Positions 25,796 through 35,064 of a DNA stretch of 45,725 nucleotides are shown here, in pieces. Positions within the stretch are counted from its first letter, which is position 1. Every line of letters begins with the position of its first letter. Under the pieces are notes generated by a model that saw only the letters and a list, made by a program, of their open reading frames with translations, did not search any database and had not been told where the DNA came from. Origin of the DNA: Alphaproteobacteria bacterium (lineage in GTDB: Bacteria > Pseudomonadota > Alphaproteobacteria > Rhizobiales > Hyphomicrobiaceae). Both the position numbers and the translations under genes were made by a program. The DNA lies in NCBI GenBank assembly GCA_022600345.1, contig JAHZKP010000081.1:1-45725 (forward strand), read 5' to 3'.

Positions 25796-26557
25796 TTAGC
25801 GTTCCGAAGCGACGGTGGAGACAGTTTGAGTGCCGTCTAGTTCAATGACCTTGGGGGCAAGTGTTCGGCGGCGCAGCCATGTTACGCCGAAAAGATCATA
25901 TATCCCGACCAGGGCGCGGTTGAGGTTGTTGTATTTGGATTGGCCGACCTGGCGGGGGCGGTCGTTGACGGGCACGTAGGCAGCCTTGAGGCCGTAGGTC
26001 TGGAACAGGGCCGGCAGGTAGCGGTGCATGCTGGTGAAGAACGGCAGGCGCAGGAAGGCCTCGCGCCAATAGACCTTGATGCCGCAGCCGGTGTCTGGGC
26101 ATTCGTCGCGGAGCACCCAATCGCGGATTTTGTTGGCAGCCCGCGAAGCCCAGCGTTTCGAGCCGGTATCCTTGCGCGTCGTGCGCCAGCCGTTGACGAG
26201 AGCTGGGCCGTCGCCGCCTGGTTCGCCCAGGTGTTCCAGCAACTTGGGAATATCGCGTGGGTCGTTTTGACCATCGCCGTCCATGGTTGCGATGACCGGG
26301 CTCAATGCTGCCGTGATGCCCGAGCGCAAGGCTGCGGATTGACCCGAGCGGGCGTCGTGGCGCAAAAGCCGTAATCCGGGGTGGTTGCCGCTTTCAATGA
26401 GGGCGGTAATCTCATCAGGCGTGGCATCATCGCTGCCATCGTCGACAACGATGACTTCGGCAAGGTTGTCGGCTGGAACATGCTCATAGGTCTCGGCGAC
26501 AAGGCGGCCGATGTTTCCAGCTTCGTTTAGCGCCGGAATGACCACAGTTATGCGCAT
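25796..26557 (-). CDS. GT2 glycosyltransferase, polyprenyl-phosphate sugar synthase-like
   Basis: A 253-residue family 2 glycosyltransferase. It opens with MRITVVIPALNEAGNIGRL, carries VIVVDDGSDDATP for nucleotide-sugar binding, the metal-binding DGDGQNDPRDI and the late CGIKVYWREAFLRLP and HRYLPALF motifs. These match dolichol/undecaprenyl-phosphate sugar synthases such as ArnC-like and DPM1-like enzymes; no C-terminal membrane pair is seen. I use the ATG at 26557, the family start; the frame remains open upstream through the repeat region. The divergent gene at 26834 encodes an ArnT-like transferase that would use the lipid-linked sugar made here, a sensible enzyme pair for lipid A or glycan modification. 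Confidence 0.88.
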   Translation of the reverse strand: MRITVVIPALNEAGNIGRLVAETYEHVPADNLAEVIVVDDGSDDATPDEITALIESGNHPGLRLLRHDARSGQSAALRSGITAALSPVIATMDGDGQNDPRDIPKLLEHLGEPGGDGPALVNGWRTTRKDTGSKRWASRAANKIRDWVLRDECPDTGCGIKVYWREAFLRLPFFTSMHRYLPALFQTYGLKAAYVPVNDRPRQVGQSKYNNLNRALVGIYDLFGVTWLRRRTLAPKVIELDGTQTVSTVASER

Positions 26558-26711
26558 GCTCGCTCCTAGAAATGTGGTTGTGCGGCCAATCTGCGATTTC
26601 ATCGGACAGGAATCGCGAAACTGACATACACCATCAGTTACGTCGGTTCCAAGGCGTCCAATTGGTTGCTTCAGCGGCACCATGTCGTCTGCCACCGGTG
26701 TTCGCCCGGCG

Positions 26712-26755
26712 ATCTCCTGGCAATCTCCTTGCCATCTCCTTGCAATCGACTTGCA
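26712..26755. repeat. Four 11-bp tandem repeats in a divergent promoter region
   Basis: Consecutive units ATCTCCTGGCA, ATCTCCTTGCC, ATCTCCTTGCA and ATCGACTTGCA occupy 26712-26755 between the divergent GT2 and ArnT-like genes. The 11-bp period is close to one DNA helical turn, so identical faces of the helix are repeated, as expected for a cooperatively bound operator or simply slippage. Confidence 0.8.
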
Positions 26756-26833
26756 ATCAGCCGGCCATTGGGGTCCCTTGCGGCTTTGGCCGCCCCGCCC
26801 GGGCGCCTGATAAGACATGGACAATTCAGGATT

Positions 26834-28327
26834 ATGAATAGATCGCAGGGCACAATTGGCAAACTGGATGACCGGCAATGGCTAACGGTGTTGGTTTGCG
26901 GCCTCGCCGGGCTATTGGCATTGCGGCTGGTGGCGCTGGCGCTCAATCGGACGGATTTGTTTTTCGATGAGGCACAGTATTGGTTCTGGAGCCTTGAGCC
27001 GGATTTTGGCTACTACTCCAAGCCGCCGTTGATCGCCTGGATCATCGGGCTCTCTACAACTCTTTGCGGCACCAATGAATTCTGTATCCGGCTGCCGTCT
27101 CCGCTGCTGCATACCGGCACTGCGATTGCCGTGTTTTTCGTCGGCCGTCAGCTCTACGATCTGCGCACCGGGGTAATCTCGGCTCTGGTGTTTGCGACGT
27201 TGCCCGGCGTGTCGTTCTCGGCCGGGATTATTTCAACCGATGTGCCGCTATTGTTGTTCTGGGGGATCGCGCTTTACGCATTCATCCGAATGACCGAAAC
27301 GCGGGACTGGTGGCCGGCGCTGCTGCTGGGGTTGGCCTTCGGGGCGGGGCTTAACGCGAAGTATGCGATGGCCTGGTTTGTCGTTTGCGCGGTGGTTTAT
27401 ATCGCGATGACGCCTGAACGGCGGTGGCTGGCGCGCGATGTCAGGCTTTACGCAGCGCTGGGCCTGGGGGCGCTGATGATCGTGCCCAACGTATTGTGGA
27501 ACCTGGACAACAAGTTCGCGACGCTGTCGCACACGGCCGATAACGCCAAATGGGGCGGGCCGCTCTTGCATCCGGGCAAGGCGCTGGAGTTTTTCGGTGC
27601 GCAGTTTGGTGTATTCGGGCCGATCCTGTTTGGTGCGCTATTGGTGATTTGCTGGCGGGCTGTGCGGCAGCGGTTGCCGGAAACCGACCGGCTATTGCTG
27701 GCGTTTTGCGTGCCGGTGGTGGTGGCGATTCTGATCCAGGCGTTTTTGTCGCGGGCGCACGCGAACTGGGCGGCGGTCGCGTATGTGGCCGCGGCTGTCC
27801 TGGTTACGGCAACGATGATCCGCGATGTGGCGTGGCCGTGGCTGAAGGCATCGTTGGCCATTCACGCGGTGGTGGTCGTTTTGCTGTTGGTCGGCATGTC
27901 GCTGGCCGGGCAAATTCCGATGCCGTTCGGGGCGGCGCCATTTGCGCGTACACTCGGGTGGCAGGAGGTTGCGCAGGCGACCGAAGAGGAGTTGGCGGCG
28001 GCAAAGGCCCGTGGCGAACCTTATGCGGCGGTGTTGAGCAATGACCGGCCGGTGACTGCGGAACTTCTTTACTATATGCGCGCCAATCCGGTGCCGGTTT
28101 TTGCCTGGCAGGAGCGCCAGCAGCCGCACGACCACTTCGAGCTGGTGCGCCCGTTTACCGGTGAGGTTCAGGGGCGGATCCTTTGGGTGACGCAGGCGCT
28201 TGACGGCGCGGCCTTGCGGGAACATTTCGAAAGTGTGGAGAAAATCGCCGAAAAAGCTCTGCCGGCGGGGAGCAACGCAAAGCGACGCGTGGCCTTCTTT
28301 AGACTTTCGGGCTACAAGGGCGAATGA
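26834..28327 (+). CDS. ArnT-like lipid-linked glycosyltransferase (GT83/GT39 type)
   Basis: A 497-residue inner-membrane protein with about ten hydrophobic segments. The first periplasmic loop holds RTDLFFDEAQYWFWS, the acidic motif that binds metal and sugar in ArnT and protein O-mannosyltransferases, followed by GYYSKPPLIAW. The C-terminal ~120 residues form a soluble periplasmic domain. It would move a sugar from undecaprenyl phosphate to an envelope acceptor such as lipid A. I start at the ATG at 26834; a longer frame would translate the repeat region. Its stop overlaps the pabB-pabC start by four bases (ATGA), which couples envelope sugar transfer with folate synthesis at the level of translation without an obvious reason. 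Confidence 0.87.
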   Translation: MNRSQGTIGKLDDRQWLTVLVCGLAGLLALRLVALALNRTDLFFDEAQYWFWSLEPDFGYYSKPPLIAWIIGLSTTLCGTNEFCIRLPSPLLHTGTAIAVFFVGRQLYDLRTGVISALVFATLPGVSFSAGIISTDVPLLLFWGIALYAFIRMTETRDWWPALLLGLAFGAGLNAKYAMAWFVVCAVVYIAMTPERRWLARDVRLYAALGLGALMIVPNVLWNLDNKFATLSHTADNAKWGGPLLHPGKALEFFGAQFGVFGPILFGALLVICWRAVRQRLPETDRLLLAFCVPVVVAILIQAFLSRAHANWAAVAYVAAAVLVTATMIRDVAWPWLKASLAIHAVVVVLLLVGMSLAGQIPMPFGAAPFARTLGWQEVAQATEEELAAAKARGEPYAAVLSNDRPVTAELLYYMRANPVPVFAWQERQQPHDHFELVRPFTGEVQGRILWVTQALDGAALREHFESVEKIAEKALPAGSNAKRRVAFFRLSGYKGE

Positions 28328-30219
28328 TCAAAAACGATAAGAACAACGTTCCCGGCGTTGCGCCACATGAAATGCATGGTGAGTTATCCGAAGCCTTTGT
28401 GTTGCTGGATAATAGTTCGGGAACGAAGGCGCCGTCGCTACTGTTTACCGAGCCCCGCAAAATCGTGCGTGCCGATCGTCCAGAGGATGTCGAGGGGGCG
28501 ATTTCGCAACTGGAAGAGGCGGTTGCAAGCGGTCTGCATGCCGCTGGCTATTTTTCCTATGAGCTAGGCTATGTCATGGAGCCCAGACTCAGGCGGCTGA
28601 TGCCCGAAAAGCGGGTGATTCCGCTATTATGGTTCGGGCTTTATGAGGCGCCGCGGCAGATGACGGGGGCGGGGGTACTCGAGTGGTTGAACGAAACCAC
28701 GAGAAGCGCTGCCCACGAATTCAGCGACGTCAGCCTGGCTTGGACGCAGGCTGAATATGAAGAGCGATTCAATAAGTCGCTGGAGATGATCCGGTCAGGC
28801 GACATCTACCAGATCAATCTGACGTTCAAGTCCCGCTTCAAACTGTCCGGGTCGCCGCTGACGTTTTACCGCGACCTGCGCGCCAAGCAACCGGTGGCCT
28901 ATGGGGCTATCGTCGATACCGGCGAAGCAACCGTGCTGTCGGCATCTCCAGAGTTGTTCATCGAGCAGGAGGGCCGGCAAATCCATACGCGGCCTATGAA
29001 GGGGACGGCGGCGCGGCTTGGGGCGGTGGAGGCCGACGAGAAGCAGCGGTGCGAACTGGCAAGCGATCACAAGCAGCGGGCAGAAAACCTGATGATCGTC
29101 GACTTGATGCGCAACGACCTGGGCCGGATTGCCGAGATCGGCAGCGTGCGGGTGGATGATCTGTTTACAATCGAGACATTCAAGACGCTGCATCAGATGA
29201 CGTCGGGTGTGACCGCGACGTTGCGCGAGGGCGTCGGGCTGAGGGAACTGCTGGCGGGGATCTTCCCGCCGGGATCGATCACCGGGGCGCCCAAAATACG
29301 GGCAATGGAGCTGATCGCGGAGTTGGAGACGGAGGCGCGCGGCGTTTATTGCGGGGCGATCGGGCATATTTCGCCTGAAGGGCGCTCGCATTTCAATGTG
29401 GCGATCCGGACGCCCGTCATCATGCGCGGTGGCGAAGGCGAAATGGGGATCGGCTCGGGCGTCGTCTACGATTCAAAGGGGGGGAGCGAATATGAGGAGT
29501 GCTTGCTGAAGATGAAGTTCCTCACAGATCCGCCGATGCCCTTCGAAATTATCGAGACGATGCTCTACGAACCCGCCAAGGGGATCTGGTTGTTTGAGCG
29601 GCATATGGACCGGTTGCAGTCTTCGGCCGATCACTTCGCATTCGAATGCGACCTGAGGCGAGTGCGGGCTGCAATTGATGAGGTTTTGGAGGGGCGCCGC
29701 GATGAAGTCCTGCGGGTGCGCCTGACACTTAGCGAGAACGGAACACCCAACGTTACGGCAACCGAATTAGGTGAGGGGTCGACACCCGAGGTGATGCGAT
29801 TCGTGGTGTCGCCGAGCCGGCTCAACAGCGCTGACCGGTTCCTTTATCATAAGACCACGCGGCGCGAGCTCTATGATTCTGAGTGGAAGACCTACAACGA
29901 GGACTTCGGGGCCGACGAGGTCGTGTACCTGAATGAACTGGGCGAGCTTGCCGAAGGGAGCCGGACCTCGATTTTTATTGAGCGTGATGGGGTGCTTGTG
30001 ACGCCGCGGCTATCGGCGGGTCTGTTGCCGGGCACGCTGAGGGCCGAGTTGTTGGCAAGCGGCCGGGCTGTCGAGGGACGGCTGGCGCTTGTTGACCTGA
30101 TGTCGGCTGAGGTTTGTTATCTTGGAAATTCGGTTCGCGGCCTGGTGCGCGCCGAAGCGCTTGAGGTGCCAGACGGGCCAGAGGTGTCAAAGGCGGCTGG
30201 CGAGGCGGCGAACTCCTGA
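28324..30219 (+). CDS. Fused aminodeoxychorismate synthase component I and lyase
   Basis: A 631-residue PabB-PabC fusion for p-aminobenzoate, a folate precursor. Residues ~1-400 are the chorismate-binding PabB part: GDIYQINLTF, MKGTAARLG, LMIVDLMRNDLGRI, and FPPGSITGAPKIRAMEL, ending with GAIGHISPEGRSHFNVAIRT. A second domain of about 220 residues is the PLP-dependent lyase PabC, with the cofactor lysine probably K510 (FLYHKTTRRELYD) and LNELGELAEGSRTSIFI. It forms 4-amino-4-deoxychorismate (with a separate glutaminase) and cleaves it to p-aminobenzoate and pyruvate. The glutaminase gene pabA is not in the window. Fusions of this kind are known in alphaproteobacteria. Confidence 0.93.
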   Translation: MIKNDKNNVPGVAPHEMHGELSEAFVLLDNSSGTKAPSLLFTEPRKIVRADRPEDVEGAISQLEEAVASGLHAAGYFSYELGYVMEPRLRRLMPEKRVIPLLWFGLYEAPRQMTGAGVLEWLNETTRSAAHEFSDVSLAWTQAEYEERFNKSLEMIRSGDIYQINLTFKSRFKLSGSPLTFYRDLRAKQPVAYGAIVDTGEATVLSASPELFIEQEGRQIHTRPMKGTAARLGAVEADEKQRCELASDHKQRAENLMIVDLMRNDLGRIAEIGSVRVDDLFTIETFKTLHQMTSGVTATLREGVGLRELLAGIFPPGSITGAPKIRAMELIAELETEARGVYCGAIGHISPEGRSHFNVAIRTPVIMRGGEGEMGIGSGVVYDSKGGSEYEECLLKMKFLTDPPMPFEIIETMLYEPAKGIWLFERHMDRLQSSADHFAFECDLRRVRAAIDEVLEGRRDEVLRVRLTLSENGTPNVTATELGEGSTPEVMRFVVSPSRLNSADRFLYHKTTRRELYDSEWKTYNEDFGADEVVYLNELGELAEGSRTSIFIERDGVLVTPRLSAGLLPGTLRAELLASGRAVEGRLALVDLMSAEVCYLGNSVRGLVRAEALEVPDGPEVSKAAGEAANS

Positions 30220-30241
30220 GAGAGATCTCTTGGGAATTCGG

Positions 30242-30448
30242 TCAAAGTTTTCCGTAGGCCACGTTTCGTGCCGGAGGGGCGGATACGCCAGGGGTTTCAA
30301 AGTACAATGAGTTTTTGGCGGCGTCGACTGAGTCCTGGCTGACAGCAGTTATGGCCAGCAGGGTGAGTGCGAAAACCGTCAGTGCGATAGCGGCTGCGAT
30401 TTCTATTCGGTGACGGCCGAAACGGCGATTGAAGCGTGATCTTGTCAT
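30242..30448 (-). CDS. Small membrane-anchored protein
   Basis: A 68-residue protein: a basic start (MTRSRFNRRFGRHR), one membrane segment (IEIAAAIALTVFALTLLAITAV) and a short polar tail. The basic N-terminus predicts an inward N-terminus with the tail in the periplasm. No function is known to me. It converges on the pabB-pabC gene, leaving 22 bases. Length and codon use support a real gene moderately. Confidence 0.6.
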   Translation of the reverse strand: MTRSRFNRRFGRHRIEIAAAIALTVFALTLLAITAVSQDSVDAAKNSLYFETPGVSAPPARNVAYGKL

Positions 30449-30685
30449 TTTGGGGTCCGTTGAGTTTTTTGCCCTGAGACCTCAACGATGACGACTTTCG
30501 TACAGGCTTTGCCATTCCACCCAATGACGCGCGTCAGCTTGGCGCAGCAAAAAACGCGAATGAATTCAGTTGTTTTGGTCGGTCTACGCAGCAAAAAAAT
30601 TGTGGCCCAGGCAGATCAATTGCTGAGCACCGGCTTGGCGTGTTGCGGTGCAGCAAGTGGTGCAGCCCTTTAACGGCGGGGGAAT

Positions 30686-32515
30686 TTAGGAGCTGGTGGT
30701 GGTCACTTCGCGTTTGCGAGGGGAATAAAAGAGGCGGCGCAACATGAACAGCAGCAGCAGCACCGTGAAAAGTGCAGCCCCCAGGGCGATGGGGTGTTTA
30801 TCCACAAGCAGCACCGGATTGACCCGGCCGTCGAGGACAAGTTGAACGTCCCTGAGGGTGGTCTTGGGAGAAAAGCCATTGTCAGCCCGCAACATCATGT
30901 CGACGGCGGCAGACTGATCCGGACTGGTCAGGACGGCGTCGCGGACCCGGGATTTGGCGAGCAACTTCAACTTGGCTGGAGACTGGGCAACGGCGCGCAA
31001 GACTTGTTCGCGGGGGGCTTGCTGGAGGCCGGTGAGGTAACCGGTCAATTGCGATAGCTCGTCCTTGTTGAGGCTGCGGGCGAGGCCGCGAAGCGCATTT
31101 GTCTCCAGGTCGAACAAGGTTGTTCGGGCCGTGGGGGAGAGCCCGGCCAGGCGCAGGATGGCAACGCGGTCTTCCAATGCAAGCAATTGGCGTAGGGAGT
31201 TTTGGGTGAAGGTGTCGGGTTGAGCTTCCCGGTAGACGCCATACTCGACGACGGCGGCGGTGTTGACGCCGGCTATGGCATTCCATTTCAGGGCTTGTTC
31301 AAGCGAACGGGTGGTGCGGGCAATTTGCAGGGCCGGCTCGGGGAGTTTGGTGACAGCTTCGTTCAGCGTGCCATCGCCCAGGCGCTTGATGATGCCGCTA
31401 TTGCCCTCGTTTGTTAAAATCAGGCCGACGACTTCGTCGAGGCGTCCGAGGCGGTCTGGCCCGATGCTATCGAGGAAGCTGCGGAATTGCTCATTGCTGT
31501 CGGCAAGTTCGAGGGCCTTGAGGTGGGCACTGCGGAACTCGCGCCACACTTCTACCACGCGGTTGGCGGAGCTGGCGCCGATTTGCTCGATGTGGGATTT
31601 GATTTGCGTGGCGATTGTTTCGGCCAGCACCTCGCGGACCTTCTCCTTGGTCGCTTCAGATTTCATTTCATTCTCGATGATCGGCAGGACGCCGTGGCGG
31701 AAGTCCCAGATGTCCTTTGCAATCAGCACCAGGCCGACGCCGCCTGCGACAACCGAGACGAGTCTGGCCAGTACGCTGCCGACAATACGCTGTCCAACCG
31801 TGCGGGCGAGGTTTGCGAGCTGGCGGCGAACGATCAGGATGGCAAGGCCTGTGGCGCCGCCCCCGGTATTCTTCAGGACCGTGCCGGGTGTGACCTGGGC
31901 GGAGCCTTCCTCGCTTGACATCATGAAGTCGCGGCGGGCGTCCTCGCGGACAAGATTGGCGACTGTTGAGCCGTAGCGGGGGCCAAGATAAGCCTGCAGG
32001 CACTGCAAGGCGGGTTGGGCGGCGTCCTGGGCGGCGAATTCAATGCGGCGGCCGATTTGATCGCCGACGCCACTGGCCAGGCCCTCGATCGATTTTGTGA
32101 CGGAATCGGACCGGTAGACGCGCTCGGCGATTTCGGTGGCTAGTTTCTGGGCTTCGGCGCGATAGGCCAAGGTTTTCAGGAGATTGCCCCAGCTTTTCTC
32201 CTCACGGACTTCCTTTACGGCGATGTCGACACGGGCATCGAGTACAGCGCCGACGTCCTGTTTGCGCCACTCGTCGTCGACCAGCGCTTTGTAGTCGACG
32301 TTTTCCAAGCTCTTTTGCAGGGAGAAAGTGGTGACTTCGGCAACCGCTTTGCGGAAGTTTTCCTCGTCTTGGGCCTTGCAGGCTTCGATATCGGCGTGGG
32401 TCACCGATTGCGCGGACGCATTGAGAGCCGGGGTCACGGTCAGGGAAACCGCAAGCAGGCAGGATATGACCGATCGAAAAGTGCGTGGCACGCTAAGTAA
32501 CTCCCCTGCGTTCAT
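30686..32515 (-). CDS. Large envelope protein of unknown function
   Basis: A 609-residue protein I cannot assign. It has a signal peptide (residues ~11-36, ending NASAQSVTHAD), a mostly alpha-helical mature region, a glycine-rich hydrophobic stretch (NTGGGATGLAILIVRRQLANL through VSVVAGGVGLVLIA, about 215-275) that could enter the membrane, and a C-terminal membrane helix (about 575-592) followed by a basic tail RRLFYSPRKR. It is therefore probably periplasmic and anchored in the inner membrane at its C-terminus. No enzyme motif is visible. It stands alone; the next gene is over 900 bases away. Confidence 0.75.
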   Translation of the reverse strand: MNAGELLSVPRTFRSVISCLLAVSLTVTPALNASAQSVTHADIEACKAQDEENFRKAVAEVTTFSLQKSLENVDYKALVDDEWRKQDVGAVLDARVDIAVKEVREEKSWGNLLKTLAYRAEAQKLATEIAERVYRSDSVTKSIEGLASGVGDQIGRRIEFAAQDAAQPALQCLQAYLGPRYGSTVANLVREDARRDFMMSSEEGSAQVTPGTVLKNTGGGATGLAILIVRRQLANLARTVGQRIVGSVLARLVSVVAGGVGLVLIAKDIWDFRHGVLPIIENEMKSEATKEKVREVLAETIATQIKSHIEQIGASSANRVVEVWREFRSAHLKALELADSNEQFRSFLDSIGPDRLGRLDEVVGLILTNEGNSGIIKRLGDGTLNEAVTKLPEPALQIARTTRSLEQALKWNAIAGVNTAAVVEYGVYREAQPDTFTQNSLRQLLALEDRVAILRLAGLSPTARTTLFDLETNALRGLARSLNKDELSQLTGYLTGLQQAPREQVLRAVAQSPAKLKLLAKSRVRDAVLTSPDQSAAVDMMLRADNGFSPKTTLRDVQLVLDGRVNPVLLVDKHPIALGAALFTVLLLLFMLRRLFYSPRKREVTTTSS

Positions 32516-33480
32516 TGGTGCGACATTGCCTGGTTGGCCGGTCTTGGGTGGCCGAAGGCGCGCTCCGGTCGCGCCAAGGTTGCCCTGGGCAAATCGTCGC
32601 TTTGCAACTGTGCGTTCCCATCATGTCAGGAATAACGCTTCGACCGCCATCGGCATAGCAACTGTTGTTCGATTTGTTTGGTTGCAGTGCGCAATTCAAG
32701 TCCCATCGCAGTTGTCGAGCGGGCGCATTGTCTGGCCGGCATCAGGTCGTGGGCTGACTTATTTCAAGGCCTGCTGAATGGCGCCGTTGTGACCGTGGTG
32801 CGTTCGACGGCAGGCAGATTGGTGAGGGTCTTATTATACTTGAGGGTTGGGCTGTTAACTGCCTGTTATTGAATGACCTTATTTTTTCTTCATCGCGGTG
32901 GCTTCAAGTCTGTTTTCTATTCTCAAAACTGTTCCGCAAGCGACAGACGGTTAAGCAAATTGCGCTTAAATCCGTACAAGACGGCGACGATGGCCTCGAA
33001 AGTTGGAATCAGGCGGTCACTGGCGGCGAAAATCGGTAATTGTTGCACTGCGAAGTGTTCCAAAGTCTCAACTGGGGCGGTTACGTGCATGTAACAATGA
33101 TCAAATTTTCCTGATGGGGACTTGCAATGTTTACCTGTTTGCGGGCTTTTTGTGCAGCGCACAATGCGTGACAGCGCTCTTGCGGCGGCATGCCTCATTT
33201 TATTTGAGGCGCAGTCGAGGGAGTAGAACTCGGACGGATTTGTTTGTGGGACTGCTTGATGTTCAAGCGGTGCCACGTGGAAGGCGCCAGGATCTTGGGT
33301 GAACTGATGCCCAACGTTTTTGGTGATTTGCGGGATCCCCCTTCCCGACCGGGAAGTGGGCAATCCAGGACATGAAGAGTTAACCAAGCTGACCAAGTTG
33401 GTTGCGGCTTTGAGATTGCACGTGTTGTGATCTCGCCGTAAAGGAGTTGGAATTAGCTGTGAGCGAGTTTTGATAAGGCG
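32516..33480. other. Long intergenic region without a supportable gene
   Basis: 965 bases between the minus-strand envelope protein and the plus-strand hydrolase. Open frames (such as 32923-33396 on the minus strand) have no family features and unlike codon use. Parts around 32780-33130 are AT-rich. A weak hairpin CTTCCC/GGGAAG lies at 33341-33356, shortly before the hydrolase. It should contain the divergent promoters and could hide a small RNA, but I cannot support one. Confidence 0.45.
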
Positions 33481-34374
33481 ATGAAAAACAATACGAACAA
33501 GCTAACCCTTTTGAATGGTCTGTCGTATGAGGGCGGCCGCGTCGGCGTGCTCTTGATACACAGCCTGGGTGGCACACCGCTGGAATTGAAATATGTTGCT
33601 CAAGGCTATGCCCGCGAAGGTTATGCGGTTGAGTGCCCGATGCTGCCGGGAATGACAAACGGTACCGATGTCCTGAGCCTTTCGCGGTGGCAGGACTGGT
33701 ATGCCGAAGTCGAGCGGGTCTTCGATGAGTTGAGCGCAAAGTGCGATACGGTTTTTGTCGGCGGCTTGTCGGCTGGCTCGATCCTGGCGCTGAAGCTTGC
33801 CAAGGAACGCCCCGGTGAGATCGCAGGTCTGTTGGCCTTCGCTCCGACCTTGTGGCCGAATGGTTGGGCTATCCCCTGGACGTTCAACTTCTACCGGCTG
33901 GTGCACACACGCTGGTTTGCCCGGTTGTTCCGCCTTAATCAGCGGGCGCCTTATGGCATCAAGGACGAGCGTATTCGCAAGTTCATGACCGATGCCTTCA
34001 AGTCCGAGAACCGGTCGATCGAAGAAGTTTATGCGCGCCCTGGCGTGATGGTCCTGGAATTCTGCCGGCTGGTCCGCTCTGTCATGCGCGACGTCGGCTC
34101 GATCAAGGTTCCGACGTTCATCGCTCATCCGCGTGAGGATGATCAAAGCGATCTGAGGAATGCATTGAAACTTCAGCGTAAACTGGCTGGTCCGGTGGAA
34201 TCGGTGATCCTGGACGACTGCTATCACGTGGTGACGCTTGATCGGCAGCGCGACATTGTTTTGGAGCGTTCGCTTGACTTCACCGCGCGCCTGTTGGCCC
34301 GGATCGAGGAAGAAGAGCGCAGGACGGCCTCGACACGGCGCAGCACGGCGAATGTCGTTGATATTTCAGGCTGA
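33481..34374 (+). CDS. Alpha/beta hydrolase, carboxylesterase-like
   Basis: A 297-residue hydrolase. The oxyanion motif VLLIHSLGGTPLE (about residues 23-35) and the nucleophile elbow GGLSAGS (S97) are those of the carboxylesterase/monoacylglycerol lipase group, although most have GLSMGG. A late Asp-Asp pair and a DDCYHVVTLD segment supply the acid and histidine. No signal peptide is present, so it is cytoplasmic. Substrates are probably short acyl esters or lipids. The gene is monocistronic with a strong terminator downstream. Confidence 0.88.
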   Translation: MKNNTNKLTLLNGLSYEGGRVGVLLIHSLGGTPLELKYVAQGYAREGYAVECPMLPGMTNGTDVLSLSRWQDWYAEVERVFDELSAKCDTVFVGGLSAGSILALKLAKERPGEIAGLLAFAPTLWPNGWAIPWTFNFYRLVHTRWFARLFRLNQRAPYGIKDERIRKFMTDAFKSENRSIEEVYARPGVMVLEFCRLVRSVMRDVGSIKVPTFIAHPREDDQSDLRNALKLQRKLAGPVESVILDDCYHVVTLDRQRDIVLERSLDFTARLLARIEEEERRTASTRRSTANVVDISG

Positions 34375-34439
34375 TAGGCCGTAGCGCGGGGACTTCCCCG
34401 GAAGCGGCCGGGCAAGGGTCGCGAATATAGTCAAAGAAC

Positions 34440-34474
34440 AGAACGGCGATTGGAAAATCGCCGTTCTTTTTTTT
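34440..34474 (+). terminator. Rho-independent terminator of the hydrolase gene
   Basis: A perfect 12-bp stem AGAACGGCGATT (34440-34451) with AATCGCCGTTCT (34456-34467), a GGAA loop and a run of eight T, 66 bases after the stop. The preceding A-rich bases may allow weak use in the other direction for the minus-strand gene at 34510. Confidence 0.92.
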
Positions 34475-34509
34475 ACGGGTTCTCGATTGATCGAGTGGCA
34501 ACCGGTCCG

Positions 34510-35064
34510 TTATTTACCCGGCTTGCAGCGTGGCAGGTCACTTGGTGCGCGGGTCCAGGGAATCGACTTTCCAAACAGCTTCACGCCGGCATAGCCATAA
34601 ACGGTCAGATTGTTTTTGTTTTTCAATTGCAATTCGACGTTATAGCTTTTTCCGACCTTGGGGTCGTATACCCAGCCCTGGCCCCAAGTGCCGTCCGATT
34701 GCGGCTTGAGATTGCCCAAAACCTGAATTCCGCAAATCGGTCTATTTCGCATCCGGGGTTCCGGATTATATATATCGCGAAGTGGCTTGCCGCTCGATGC
34801 ATTGGGATTGGCCAGCCAAACGATATGTCCGCAGAGCTGATTGCCGCAAGGAGATATCTCTACCGCGCCTCGGCCGGTGTCGTCATACCATAGCCCTATT
34901 TCGAGTGGTGCCGCCTGGGCTGTTGGTGCGAGGTGGGTGAAGGTAAGCGCTGCGAGGGCGATGGCAGCGGCGCCCGTAAGCCTGCGTGCGAGCGGGTTCG
35001 CGGTGAGGCTGGTGCGTTTTTGCTTCGCCCCGTCAATGGCTTGGTGAGCGTTGCGGGGGAACAT
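34510..35064 (-). CDS. Secreted DUF2147 protein
   Basis: A periplasmic protein of 184 residues from the chosen start. A signal peptide (ARRLTGAAAIALAALTF..., ending TAQAAPLE) leads to a DUF2147 domain: GLWYDDTGRGAVEISPCGNQLCGHIVWL, ICGIQVLGNLK, WVYDPKVGKSYNVELQL and VYGYAGVKLFGKSIPWTR. DUF2147 proteins form a small lipocalin-like barrel of unknown ligand. The paired cysteines in PCGNQLCG are typical. The start is uncertain: ATG codons at 35064 and 35130 are both in frame and upstream of the signal peptide. Confidence 0.82.
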   Translation of the reverse strand: MFPRNAHQAIDGAKQKRTSLTANPLARRLTGAAAIALAALTFTHLAPTAQAAPLEIGLWYDDTGRGAVEISPCGNQLCGHIVWLANPNASSGKPLRDIYNPEPRMRNRPICGIQVLGNLKPQSDGTWGQGWVYDPKVGKSYNVELQLKNKNNLTVYGYAGVKLFGKSIPWTRAPSDLPRCKPGK

